From the NCBI RefSeq assembly GCF_041807905.1, contig NZ_JBGVSA010000017.1, positions 1-64,000 of the forward strand: a stretch of DNA of 64,000 nucleotides. The letters are read 5' to 3'. Positions 42,664 through 52,497 of this stretch are shown piece after piece (position 1 is the first letter of the stretch; every line of letters starts with the position of its first letter). Both the position numbers and the translations under genes were made by a program. The notes below the pieces were generated by a model. It searched no databases. It saw nothing but the letters and a program-made list of their open reading frames with translations, and was not told where the DNA came from. Source of the stretch: JBGVSA01 sp041807905. GTDB lineage: Bacteria; Pseudomonadota; Gammaproteobacteria; Burkholderiales; Rhodocyclaceae.

Positions 42664-44009
42664 TGCGCACGCCAAAGATGGGCCGCATGTTCTGGAAGAT
42701 CCTGCTCGGATTCTGGCTGACATTGTTCCTGCTTGGCTTGGGCGTGGCAGTCGGTATCACCATCTACCAGGAAGCGCGGTCCAGGGAAAACGCGCTCGCC
42801 ATCGGTCCCCGTGCGGATTTTCTCTCTGCCACCATGGCGTTGGCGTTGACCCATGCCGAGCCTTCGCGCGAAGCCGAACTGATGCGCAATTGGCCGCATT
42901 CGCGCGGCGAGCCGCCGCTTGTGGTCGATGAGGAAGGGCATGATCTGCTGGGCCGTCCGGTGCCTTCTCGCGCGCTGGAACTGGCGCGGAACTGGGTCGA
43001 GGCTTCGCCCGATGATGGTCCGGCGCGAGCCGCGACGACCAGTGATGGCCGACGACTGCTGGTTTTCTCGCCGGCGGGGCCCCGGCGCGGTGGCCCTGGC
43101 CGCCCACCGTTCGTGCCGATCCAGGACGCCCGCATGATCATGGCGATCATGGCCGTGGTGGCGGGCTTGCTCTTTTCGGCATTGCTGGCCCGCAACCTGG
43201 CTCGTCCGATCCGCAGTCTGCGCGCCGGATTCGACGCCTTGGCCGAAGGCCGGCTGGATACCCGCATCGGCAGCGAAGTCACCCGTCGAGCCGATGAGCT
43301 GGGCCAATTGGGGCGTGACTTCGACAGCATGGCGCAGCGGCTGGGCCAGTTGGCTGCCACCCGCGATCGGCTGCTGCACGACATCTCGCACGAGTTGCGT
43401 TCGCCGTTGGCACGTCTGGAAGTGGCGGTCGAGCTGGCGCGCCGGCAGCCGGAGACTGTGGGCGCGGCGCTGGATCGCATCGAGCGCGAATCGCAGCGAC
43501 TCGACGCGCTGGTGGGCGAAGTGCTGACCATGGCCCGCATGGAGTCGGGCGCCATGATGGCTGGCGACGACTACGTCGACGTGAACGAACTGCTGCGCAC
43601 CATTGCTGACGACGCCAGTTTCGAGAACGCGGACAGTGCGGGTATCCGGATCGTCGGCGACGTGGACGGTGAAATCCTCATGCGCGGGCAGGGCGAACTG
43701 CTGTATCGGGCATTCGAAAACGTGATCCGCAACGCCATGCGTCATACGCCGGCCGGGACGGAAGTCGAAGTGCGCGTGCATCGCGGAGGTGACTCGGTAA
43801 CGGTAGATATCGCCGATCAGGGAAGCGGGGTGCCCGAGAGCGAACTGGCGAGCATCTTCGAACCGTTCCATCGCGGGGCGGGCGGCGGTGGCTTCGGCCT
43901 TGGGCTGGCCATCGCGCAACGTGCCATCGAGGCGCATGGCGGACGCATCGTCGCCCGCAACGACAAAGGATTGGTGGTCTCGATCTTGCTGCCGCTGGGC
44001 AAGGCGTAA
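42660..44009 (+). CDS. CpxA-like sensor histidine kinase
   Basis: A 449-residue inner-membrane kinase with two membrane helices (about 12-34 and 157-180) around a periplasmic sensor of about 120 residues. HAMP (about 181-235) is followed by the H-box HDISHELRSPLARLEVA and the catalytic domain with ENVIRNAMRH (N box), DQGSGVPE (G1) and FGLGLAIAQR (G2). The ATG overlaps the regulator stop by ATGA. The ligand is unknown, with envelope stress likely by analogy to CpxA. Confidence 0.93.
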   Translation: MMRTPKMGRMFWKILLGFWLTLFLLGLGVAVGITIYQEARSRENALAIGPRADFLSATMALALTHAEPSREAELMRNWPHSRGEPPLVVDEEGHDLLGRPVPSRALELARNWVEASPDDGPARAATTSDGRRLLVFSPAGPRRGGPGRPPFVPIQDARMIMAIMAVVAGLLFSALLARNLARPIRSLRAGFDALAEGRLDTRIGSEVTRRADELGQLGRDFDSMAQRLGQLAATRDRLLHDISHELRSPLARLEVAVELARRQPETVGAALDRIERESQRLDALVGEVLTMARMESGAMMAGDDYVDVNELLRTIADDASFENADSAGIRIVGDVDGEILMRGQGELLYRAFENVIRNAMRHTPAGTEVEVRVHRGGDSVTVDIADQGSGVPESELASIFEPFHRGAGGGGFGLGLAIAQRAIEAHGGRIVARNDKGLVVSILLPLGKA

Positions 44010-44034
44010 GACACGCGCGCGCGGGCCCGATGCT

Positions 44035-44062
44035 TTGGCGAAAAGCCGGCCTGCGCTATAAT
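44035..44062 (+). promoter_or_regulatory. Sigma-70 promoter of pyrG
   Basis: TTGGCG (44035-44040), a 16-base spacer, then a perfect TATAAT (44057-44062). It gives a start near 44069-44070 at the end of a six-T run (44065-44070) followed by CCC, about 18 bases before the pyrG ATG. No clear Shine-Dalgarno sequence precedes that ATG. Confidence 0.75.
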
Positions 44063-44087
44063 CCTTTTTTCCCGCTGTCGAACTTCC

Positions 44088-45740
<1,653 letters not shown>

Positions 45741-45809
45741 ACGTGCGCCGCCCGTGGCTCCGCTTCGCGGAGCTGCGTGCGGGCACAGGTATCCGATCGG
45801 AGAGCAGTC

Positions 45810-46649
45810 ATGAAACTATGTGGATTCGAAGCCGGGCTGGACCGCCCGTTCTTCCTGATTGCCGGCAATTGCGTGATCGAGTCGCGCGACATGGCTATCG
45901 AGACCGCCAGCGAGCTGAAGGAGATCACCAGCGCGCTGGGCATTCCGTTCATCTTCAAGTCGTCGTACGACAAGGCCAACCGCAGCTCGGGCAAGAGTTT
46001 TCGTGGCCTGGGCATGCAGAAGGGCCTGGATATCCTGGCCGAGGTGCGCGAAGTCGTTGGGGTGCCGGTGCTGACCGACGTGCATACGTCAGAAGAAGCG
46101 CCGGTGGTGGCGCAGTACGTGGACGTCTTGCAGACCCCGGCTTTCCTTGCTCGCCAGACCGATTTCATCCACGCCGTGGCGGCGACCGGCAAGCCGGTCA
46201 ACATCAAGAAGGGCCAGTTCATGGCGCCGGGCGACATGAAACAGGTCGTCATGAAGGCGCGCGAGGCCAATGGCGGCGCGGATACCATCATGGTGTGCGA
46301 ACGCGGCGCTTCGTTCGGCTATAACAATCTCGTGTCCGACATGCGGGGCCTGGCCATCATGCGCGAGACCGGCTGCCCGGTCGTGTTCGATGCCACCCAT
46401 TCCGTTCAGTTGCCGGGCGGGCAGGGCGACAAGAGCGGTGGCCAGCGCGAATTCGTACCGGTCCTGGCACGCGCGGCGGTGGCTTCCGGCGTGGCCGGCG
46501 TGTTCATGGAAACGCACCGCAATCCCGCCGAAGCCTTGTCGGACGGCCCCAACGCATGGCCGCTGGGGCGCATGCGCGAGTTGCTTACAGTGCTCAAGGA
46601 AATCGACAGCCTCGTCAAGCGAAGCCCGCTTGCCGAGACTACCCTGTAA
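45810..46649 (+). CDS. kdsA: 3-deoxy-8-phosphooctulonate synthase
   Basis: Condenses arabinose-5-phosphate with phosphoenolpyruvate to make KDO-8-phosphate for lipopolysaccharide. The 279 residues show FFLIAGNCVIESRDMAIETA, FKSSYDKANRSS and KKGQFMAPGDM plus FDATHSVQLPGG. The cysteine in AGNCVIES suggests the metal-dependent subclass. GGAGAG precedes ATG 45810. The pyrG-kdsA-eno order is common in proteobacteria. Confidence 0.98.
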   Translation: MKLCGFEAGLDRPFFLIAGNCVIESRDMAIETASELKEITSALGIPFIFKSSYDKANRSSGKSFRGLGMQKGLDILAEVREVVGVPVLTDVHTSEEAPVVAQYVDVLQTPAFLARQTDFIHAVAATGKPVNIKKGQFMAPGDMKQVVMKAREANGGADTIMVCERGASFGYNNLVSDMRGLAIMRETGCPVVFDATHSVQLPGGQGDKSGGQREFVPVLARAAVASGVAGVFMETHRNPAEALSDGPNAWPLGRMRELLTVLKEIDSLVKRSPLAETTL

Positions 46650-46652
46650 GTC

Positions 46653-46946
46653 ATGATCAATCATCTGGTGCTATTCCGCTTCAAGTCGGGCGTCTTGGCC
46701 GATTCGGATGCGGTTCGGCACGTGCATGCGGCAATGCAAGAGCTTCCGGGCAAAGTGCCGGGCATCCGTGCCTGGCAGCACGGCTTCAACGTGACGCCTG
46801 ACGCCGACGCGTGGGACTACGCGTTGTCGGCTGCTTTTGACGACAAGCAGACTCTGTTTGCTTATTTCGAGCATCCTGCACACCTTGATGTGCTGGCGCT
46901 ATGGAATGAGCTGGCTGAGTTAAGTTTTGTCGATATTGAAGGTTAA
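46653..46946 (+). CDS. Dabb (stress-responsive A/B barrel) domain protein
   Basis: A 97-residue ferredoxin-like protein of the Dabb family, with the typical INHLVLFRFK start, GIRAWQHGFNV and a C-terminal HPAHLDVLALW segment. Such proteins dimerise into small barrels; no enzymatic role can be assigned. It follows kdsA by three bases and precedes eno. Confidence 0.88.
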   Translation: MINHLVLFRFKSGVLADSDAVRHVHAAMQELPGKVPGIRAWQHGFNVTPDADAWDYALSAAFDDKQTLFAYFEHPAHLDVLALWNELAELSFVDIEG

Positions 46947-47054
46947 GAATTCTGACCGCTTTCCTGTCATGGAAGACGGCCAGCATGCAGTCTCCCACCG
47001 CCGCGGCGAAGCCGCCGCGTCCGTTATTAGCACCTTGAATAAAAGGAATGAGGC

Positions 47055-48344
47055 ATGAGTGCAATTGTTGAAGTCATCGCACGCGAGATTCTCGATTCTC
47101 GTGGCAACCCGACCGTTGAAGCCGATGTGCTGCTCGAATCTGGCGTGATGGGCCGTGCGGCCGTGCCGTCGGGCGCGTCGACCGGTTCGCGTGAAGCCAT
47201 CGAACTGCGTGATGGTGACGCCTCCCGCTACCTGGGCAAGGGCGTACTCAAGGCTGTCGAGAATATCAACACCGAAATCTGTGAAGCGCTGATCGGCCTG
47301 AACGCCGAAGAGCAAGCCTTCATCGACAAGACCATGCTCGACCTGGACGGCACCGAGAACAAGTCGCGCCTGGGTGCGAACGCCATCCTGGCCGTGTCGA
47401 TGGCCGTGGCCAAGGCCGCCGCTGAAGAAGCCGGCCTGCCGCTGTACCGTTACCTGGGTGGCGCCTATGGTGTTTCCCTGCCGGTGCCGATGATGAACGT
47501 CATCAACGGCGGCGCACACGCCAACAACAGCCTGGATTTCCAGGAATGCATGATCATGCCGGTGGGCGCGACTTCCTTCCGCGAAGCCCTGCGTTGCGGC
47601 GCCGAAATCTTCCACAACCTGAAGAAGCTGGTCGACAAGAAGGGCTACCCGACGACCGTTGGCGACGAAGGCGGCTTTGCCCCGAACGTCTCCGGCGCGC
47701 AAGAAGCGCTGGAACTGATCATGGAAGCCATTTCCAAGGCCGGCTACGAAGCAGGCAAGGACGTGGTGCTGGCACTGGACTGTGCCGCTTCCGAGTACTA
47801 CAAGAACGGCAAGTACGAAATGGAAGGCGAAAAGCTGTCGCTGACGTCCGAGCAGAACGTCGACTTCCTCGCCAACCTGGTGGACAAGTTCCCCATCGTG
47901 TCCATCGAAGACGGCATGGCCGAGCAGGATTGGGACGGCTGGAAGCTGCTGACCGACCGCCTGGGCGGCAAGGTGCAACTGGTGGGTGACGACCTGTTCG
48001 TGACCAACACCAAGATCCTGAAAGAAGGCATCGACAAGGGCATCTGCAACTCGATCCTCATCAAGGTCAACCAGATCGGTTCGCTGACCGAAACCTTTGC
48101 TGCCGTCGAAATGGCCAAGCGCGCGGGCTACACCGCCGTGATCTCGCATCGTTCGGGCGAAACCGAAGACTCCACCATCGCCGACATCGCGGTGGGCCTG
48201 AACGCCGGCCAGATCAAGACTGGTTCGCTGTCGCGTTCCGACCGCGTTGCCAAGTACAACCAGCTCATCCGCATCGAGGAAGATCTGGGCGACGTGGCTT
48301 ACTACCCGGGTCGTACGGCCTTCTACAATCTGCGCCAGAAGTAA
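47055..48344 (+). CDS. eno: Enolase
   Basis: Converts 2-phosphoglycerate to phosphoenolpyruvate; also a degradosome partner in some bacteria. The 429 residues start IVEVIAREILDSRGNPTVEA and include the catalytic segments GDEGGFAPN, LALDCAASEYY, SIEDGMAEQDW and ILIKVNQIGSLTET, and SHRSGETEDSTIAD. AAGGAATGAGG precedes the ATG. Confidence 0.98.
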   Translation: MSAIVEVIAREILDSRGNPTVEADVLLESGVMGRAAVPSGASTGSREAIELRDGDASRYLGKGVLKAVENINTEICEALIGLNAEEQAFIDKTMLDLDGTENKSRLGANAILAVSMAVAKAAAEEAGLPLYRYLGGAYGVSLPVPMMNVINGGAHANNSLDFQECMIMPVGATSFREALRCGAEIFHNLKKLVDKKGYPTTVGDEGGFAPNVSGAQEALELIMEAISKAGYEAGKDVVLALDCAASEYYKNGKYEMEGEKLSLTSEQNVDFLANLVDKFPIVSIEDGMAEQDWDGWKLLTDRLGGKVQLVGDDLFVTNTKILKEGIDKGICNSILIKVNQIGSLTETFAAVEMAKRAGYTAVISHRSGETEDSTIADIAVGLNAGQIKTGSLSRSDRVAKYNQLIRIEEDLGDVAYYPGRTAFYNLRQK

Positions 48345-48369
48345 TCTGCGCCGATTAGGCTGATAGAAT

Positions 48370-48399
48370 CGAGGTCGCTGCGGCGGCCTCGTTTCTTTT
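48370..48399 (+). terminator. Probable terminator after eno
   Basis: CGAGG-T-CGC (48370-48378) pairs with GCG-G-CCTCG (48383-48391) around TGCG, followed by TTTCTTTT. It begins 26 bases after the eno stop. TAGAAT just upstream (48364-48369) may in addition be a -10 for ftsB. Confidence 0.6.
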
Positions 48400-48433
48400 G
48401 TGCCGTCCGAATGACAACTCTCATACTGATTCC

Positions 48434-48760
48434 ATGCGTTGGCCTGCGCTGATCCTGCTGGTTCTTCTCCTGATGTTGCAGTACCCGCTGTGGTTTGGTC
48501 GCGGAGGCTATCTGCAGGTGCGCGAAGCCCAGGCCCAGCTCGAAGCCATTCGTCAGGACAACCAGAAGCTCGAACAGCGCAACGCCGACATGGCGGCCGA
48601 GGTGAAAGACCTGAAGTCCGGTTTCGACGCCATTGAAGAGCGGGCACGCTTCGAGATCGGCCTCATCAAGCCCGGCGAAAAATTCATGCAATTGCCGGCC
48701 TTGCCCAATCCATCCGCGACGGATTCTGCGTCTGCACCGGCAGCCGCGCCTGCGCGCTGA
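48434..48760 (+). CDS. ftsB: Cell division protein FtsB
   Basis: Small bitopic divisome protein that joins FtsL and FtsQ. The 108 residues have an N-terminal membrane helix (RWPALILLVLLLMLQYPLWFG), a leucine-zipper coiled coil (about 30-70) and the conserved EERARFEIGLIKPGE segment. Location directly after eno is typical. The Ala/Pro-rich tail is lineage-specific. Confidence 0.93.
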   Translation: MRWPALILLVLLLMLQYPLWFGRGGYLQVREAQAQLEAIRQDNQKLEQRNADMAAEVKDLKSGFDAIEERARFEIGLIKPGEKFMQLPALPNPSATDSASAPAAAPAR

Positions 48761-48820
48761 GCTTTCCCGAAAAATCCCTGGCTGCAAGTGTTGCGACGCC
48801 GCCTGCGTCGCCGCGATGTG

Positions 48821-49324
48821 CTACGCGCTGAACAGACTGCGCGCCGCGGTATAGCGCGTGGCGAAGTAGCGGTTGTCCATGTTCTCGATGCGAACCTTGC
48901 CACGCGACGATGGCGCGTGAACGAAGCGTCCGTTGCCGAGAAAGATCCCCATGTGCGAGAACGGCTGCCCCGTGGTGTTGAAGAACACCAGGTCAGCCGG
49001 CTGCACAGCCTGGCGGTCGATCGAACGCGTGATCGAGGCGATCTGCGCCGCGTTGTGGGGCAGCCGGCGGCCGCTGACGCGCTCGACGATGTAGGCCACC
49101 ATGCCGCTGCAATCGAGCCCGGCTTCCGGGTTATTGCCACCGAATTTGTAGCCCGTGTCGATCAGGCCCAGGGCGTACAACACGATTTCGTTGGCGACGT
49201 CGGGGGAATCGAGCGCGAATGCCGGTGCGCGCCCGGGCGCAGGAGACGTGGGGGGCGTCGGTGTCGTGCTGCAGGCGGCCAGCGCGAGCGCGATGCCCGA
49301 TACGACGAAGTCGCGGCGATTCAT
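48821..49324 (-). CDS. NlpC/P60 family peptidoglycan peptidase lipoprotein
   Basis: A 167-residue lipoprotein (lipobox ALAAC, Cys18; RR near the N-terminus) with a C40 domain. The catalytic cysteine is C72 in GLDCSGMV, and the histidines are H124 in FSHMGIF and H136 in FVHAPSS. It should cut stem peptides in the periplasm. Its start overlaps the dtd stop by four bases. Confidence 0.93.
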   Translation of the reverse strand: MNRRDFVVSGIALALAACSTTPTPPTSPAPGRAPAFALDSPDVANEIVLYALGLIDTGYKFGGNNPEAGLDCSGMVAYIVERVSGRRLPHNAAQIASITRSIDRQAVQPADLVFFNTTGQPFSHMGIFLGNGRFVHAPSSRGKVRIENMDNRYFATRYTAARSLFSA

Positions 49325-49758
49325 GCTTCCAGCCAGAACGTGACTGGCCCGTCGTTGATGAGGCTGACTTGCATGTCCGCGGCGAACTGCCCGGTCGCCA
49401 CGTTGGCGTGTTCCACCTTGGCCAGCCCGACGAGATAGTCGAAGAGCTCGCGTGCCCGATCCGGCGGTGCGGCGCGCGTGAAGCTCGGCCGCGTGCCCTT
49501 CTTGGTGTCCGCCGCGAGCGTGAATTGCGACACCAGCATGAGCCCGCCCGCGACATCGCGCAGCGAGCGGTTCATGCGACCTTCGTCGTCGCCAAAGACG
49601 CGATAGTTGAGCACTTTGTCCAGCAGGCGCCGGGCGTGTTCCGGTCCGTCATCGGGTTGCACGGCCACCAGTGCCAGCAACCCTTGGCCGATGTCTCCCA
49701 CGACCTTGTCGTCGACCCGCACCGTGCATTCGCGTACCCGCTGGATCAGGGCAATCAT
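49321..49758 (-). CDS. dtd: D-aminoacyl-tRNA deacylase
   Basis: Removes D-amino acids (and glycine from tRNA-Ala) from mischarged tRNAs. The 145-residue protein carries the two chiral-proofreading motifs, SQFTLAADTKKG and NDGPVTFWLE, at their usual positions. It lies four bases downstream of the SIMPL gene. Confidence 0.96.
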   Translation of the reverse strand: MIALIQRVRECTVRVDDKVVGDIGQGLLALVAVQPDDGPEHARRLLDKVLNYRVFGDDEGRMNRSLRDVAGGLMLVSQFTLAADTKKGTRPSFTRAAPPDRARELFDYLVGLAKVEHANVATGQFAADMQVSLINDGPVTFWLEA

Positions 49759-49762
49759 CCGG

Positions 49763-50464
49763 TCAGTCCGTCAACTCGACAGTGCCATTGACGTTGACCG
49801 TCACCATGCTCTCGCCGGCTTCGATCGGGGCGGGCGCTGGCGCGGCGGCTGCGTCCATCATCATCACTGTGCTCTTGCGGGCGAAGATCGGGCGCATGCT
49901 GTTGGTATTCACGTTGAGATCCCGGATGCGGAAGTGCTTGCCCAGCGCGCGGGCGGCGACTTCGGCACGTGCCTGGAAGGCCTGGATGGCGTCGACCATG
50001 GTCTCGTCGGCGACGCGCTTCTGCGTTTCGGGAGAGGGCATCAGGTTGAGTTGCTGCACGGCCGTGATGCTCTGCAGCTTGCCTGTCAGTTCCGACAACG
50101 CGGGGATATCGGTCGACTGCAGCGAGAGTTCCGAACGCATGCGCCAGCTTTCGATGCGCGTGCTGTTCTTGACGTAGATGGGGAAGGTCTGGGTACCCGC
50201 GCTCTGCGTCTTGACCGTGGCGTACGACTTCGTCATTGCCAGCGCTTCATTGATGCGCTGATTGACGCGTTTCGCCAGTTCGGCGGGATTGCTACCCGAT
50301 TCCTCGACGAACACATTGACCTGACCCATGTCGTTCGGAGCAGGGCGGGCAGCGTCGGCGGACAGCGTGATCGTTGGTGTCGAAGGTCTTGCGGGCAGAG
50401 GCGTCTGCGCCCATGCGGAAGTCGTTGCCAGGGCGATTACGCAGGCGAGGGGAGCGATTTTCAT
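49763..50464 (-). CDS. SIMPL domain (DUF541) periplasmic protein
   Basis: A 233-residue exported protein with a signal peptide (MKIAPLACVIALATTSAWA) and one SIMPL/DUF541 domain, which forms oligomeric periplasmic assemblies in other bacteria. Family segments include RVNQRINEALAMTKSYATVK and the C-terminal ARALGKHFRIRDLNV with VTVNVNGTVEL. The function is not known. ATG 50464 places the signal peptide at the N-terminus. Confidence 0.88.
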   Translation of the reverse strand: MKIAPLACVIALATTSAWAQTPLPARPSTPTITLSADAARPAPNDMGQVNVFVEESGSNPAELAKRVNQRINEALAMTKSYATVKTQSAGTQTFPIYVKNSTRIESWRMRSELSLQSTDIPALSELTGKLQSITAVQQLNLMPSPETQKRVADETMVDAIQAFQARAEVAARALGKHFRIRDLNVNTNSMRPIFARKSTVMMMDAAAAPAPAPIEAGESMVTVNVNGTVELTD

Positions 50465-50562
50465 GTCGGTACCTTTCTTGTCAAACGGCATATCGACACA
50501 CCTGGGGCGGTTCATGTTCCCCGCGCATTGTTACTGCGCTTGTCGGCGGCGGCCTCCGCGCA

Positions 50563-51087
50563 TCAATCGATGCGGCGCAATCCCTGGCGATAGCTGGCGG
50601 CATTGATGATGTAGCCGGCTGCATTCGCCATCAGGCGCGCCATTTCGACATCGGTCAGTTCGCGGATGACGCGGCCCGGCGTGCCGACGACCAGCGAACG
50701 ATCGGGAATCACCTTGTTTTCGGGGATCAGCGTATTGGCGCCGATCAGGCAATGCTTGCCAATGACAGCTCCATTGAGCACCACCGCGTTGATACCGATG
50801 AGCGTGCCGTCACCGATCGTGCAGCCATGCAGGACGGCCTGGTGGCCCACGGTGACGTCGTTGCCGACGGTCAGCGGAATCCCTTCGTCGGTATGCATGA
50901 CCGCGTTGTCCTGCACGTTGCTGCGTGCACCAATGACGATCGGCTCATGGTCGCCACGCAGCGTTGCGCCGAACCACACGCTCACATCGTCACCGAGCGT
51001 CACCGTGCCGATCACGTGGGCACTGTCGGCCACCCACACGTTTTCGCCGATCTCGGGCACCCGCTCATTCAAGGCATAGATCGCCAT
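50563..51087 (-). CDS. Gamma-carbonic-anhydrase-like hexapeptide protein
   Basis: A 174-residue left-handed beta-helix protein of the YrdA/PaaY group. Metal ligands are present in QDNAVMHTDEG and TVGHQAVLHG. The usual ALRGD (here ATLRGD) segment and a final helix are present. Members of this group bind zinc, but carbonic anhydrase activity is often unproven. Confidence 0.92.
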   Translation of the reverse strand: MAIYALNERVPEIGENVWVADSAHVIGTVTLGDDVSVWFGATLRGDHEPIVIGARSNVQDNAVMHTDEGIPLTVGNDVTVGHQAVLHGCTIGDGTLIGINAVVLNGAVIGKHCLIGANTLIPENKVIPDRSLVVGTPGRVIRELTDVEMARLMANAAGYIINAASYRQGLRRID

Positions 51088-51167
51088 CGTCGCTTACTCT
51101 TTCTGAACCATGTTCGTGCTGCAATGCGGCTGAAATGATAACAGCCGCGCGCCAATGGGGCGCAGAC

Positions 51168-51698
51168 TCAGCGGTCCGTCACCTCATCGAGCGCAATTTC
51201 CACCATGAGTTCGGTGGAAATTCCCTCCAGCGCGGCTTTCACTGCTGCGGGGTCGATACCTGCTCCGCCAGACAGGCGCGCGTTGGCATGGAACAACGTC
51301 TCGGCCGACATCGGTGCCGAGGAGGTGTACGTATCCAGCGCCTCGACATTCACCGCGTGGCGCGCCAGCACCTGTGACACCTCATGGACGATGCCCGGCC
51401 GATCGTGGCCGACGACCTCCAGCAGCCAGCTTCGCTGCACGGCTGGCGCTTCTGTCGACGCCACGCGCTTGGTGACCACCTGCAGGGAGTCCAGTCCCGC
51501 GAGCGCGCTTTCGAGGGCGGCAGCCTGGGCGGACGGAATGCGCACGCGAACGATCCCGGCGAACTGGCCGCCGAGCTGCGCCATCGATGACTCCAACCAA
51601 TTGCCCTCGTGGCGACTGATCGTCTCGGCAAGCGCCTGCACGAGTCCGGGCCGGTCGGAACCGATGGCCGTCAGAACGATGTCCTGTGCGTCTGTCAT
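51168..51698 (-). CDS. GcvR-like double-ACT-domain regulatory protein
   Basis: A 176-residue cytoplasmic protein with two ACT domains (about 6-75 and 92-165), each opening with a GxDRPGLV/HDRPGIV turn. This is the layout of GcvR, which controls glycine cleavage genes in E. coli. No gcv genes are nearby and no glycine riboswitch is seen, so the target is unconfirmed. Confidence 0.85.
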   Translation of the reverse strand: MTDAQDIVLTAIGSDRPGLVQALAETISRHEGNWLESSMAQLGGQFAGIVRVRIPSAQAAALESALAGLDSLQVVTKRVASTEAPAVQRSWLLEVVGHDRPGIVHEVSQVLARHAVNVEALDTYTSSAPMSAETLFHANARLSGGAGIDPAAVKAALEGISTELMVEIALDEVTDR

Positions 51699-51892
51699 AT
51701 CTAGTCCTTGTTGTATGTCAAATATTGCACGCCGCCGCCATATCTTCTGACAGATTTGGGTATGTGTGTGACGAAAAACGTCAGTCGACGGCTCGCGGTG
51801 CGTAGGAATGTATCCACGACGACCGGTCGCCGAATTGATAAGTGATTGAAGATGCGGGTATTTGTCCGCCCCCGACGAACGGGCCGCCCAAG

Positions 51893-51908
51893 TGGCACAT
51901 CGCTCGCT
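51893..51908 (+). promoter_or_regulatory. Sigma-54 promoter of the pilin gene
   Basis: TGGCAC (51893-51898), five bases, TCGCT (51904-51908), giving the invariant GG-N10-GC of sigma-54 promoters (consensus TGGCAC-N5-TTGCW). It lies 68 bases before the pilin ATG. PilR-dependent sigma-54 control of pilA is established in Pseudomonas and other bacteria; here it is inferred. Confidence 0.78.
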
Positions 51909-51975
51909 CAATAGGTGTCACGTACGGAGCAATTCCAACCTTCCGTCGTAACACTTATCTAGGGAGATTGATTCG

Positions 51976-52446
51976 ATGAAACGCGTTCAGCAAGGTTTTA
52001 CCCTGATCGAACTGATGATCGTGGTGGCGATCATCGGTATCCTGGCCGCCGTCGCGCTGCCGGCTTACCAAGACTACACCGTGCGTGCCAAGGTGTCGGA
52101 AGTCATTCTGGCTGCTTCGGCTTGCCGCACCACCATCACTGAGGCTTATCAGTCGATGAACTCATCCTCCACCCCGTCGGCCAACGGTTGGGGTTGCGAA
52201 GTGGCGTCGGGTTCGGGTTCGAAGTACGTCCAGCAAGTAGCTACGGACGACAAGGGTGTCGTGACCGTGACGGCGACCGGCCTGAGCGAAATTAGCGGCA
52301 AGACCCTGAGCCTCACACCGTACATCGGCTCCGCTGCTGCCAATGGCGCCGCCGATGCTGGCAAATCGATCACCGAGTGGAAGTGCGCGCCGGGAACGAG
52401 CAATCCGCTGGACAAGAAGTACCTGCCGGGTTCCTGCAAGGGCTAA
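51976..52446 (+). CDS. pilA: Type IV major pilin
   Basis: A 156-residue type IVa prepilin with a seven-residue leader MKRVQQG cut before the methylated phenylalanine of FTLIELMIVVAIIGILAA. Glutamate 5 of the mature protein is present. The globular domain has four cysteines, the last two (WKC and GSC) enclosing the usual C-terminal D-region loop of about 20 residues. It is Ser/Thr-rich, with a SSSTPS stretch that could be glycosylated. A GGGAGA site precedes the ATG, with a sigma-54 promoter upstream and a strong terminator directly after. Confidence 0.95.
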   Translation: MKRVQQGFTLIELMIVVAIIGILAAVALPAYQDYTVRAKVSEVILAASACRTTITEAYQSMNSSSTPSANGWGCEVASGSGSKYVQQVATDDKGVVTVTATGLSEISGKTLSLTPYIGSAAANGAADAGKSITEWKCAPGTSNPLDKKYLPGSCKG

Positions 52447-52460
52447 TCGGGCTTGAAGGA

Positions 52461-52493
52461 AAAGGGCCCTCCAAATCGGAGGGCCTTTTTTTT
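52461..52493 (+). terminator. Strong Rho-independent terminator after pilA
   Basis: GGCCCTCC (52465-52472) and GGAGGGCC (52478-52485) form a perfect stem with a five-base loop, preceded by an A-run and followed by eight Ts (52486-52493). It ends four bases before the ATG of the next gene, so that gene depends on read-through or on a promoter inside pilA. Confidence 0.92.
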
Positions 52494-52497
52494 GACC

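Noticed and set aside
46920..48647. 575-residue open frame antisense to eno
   Set aside because: Shadow of enolase; high GC at third positions removes stops on the other strand.
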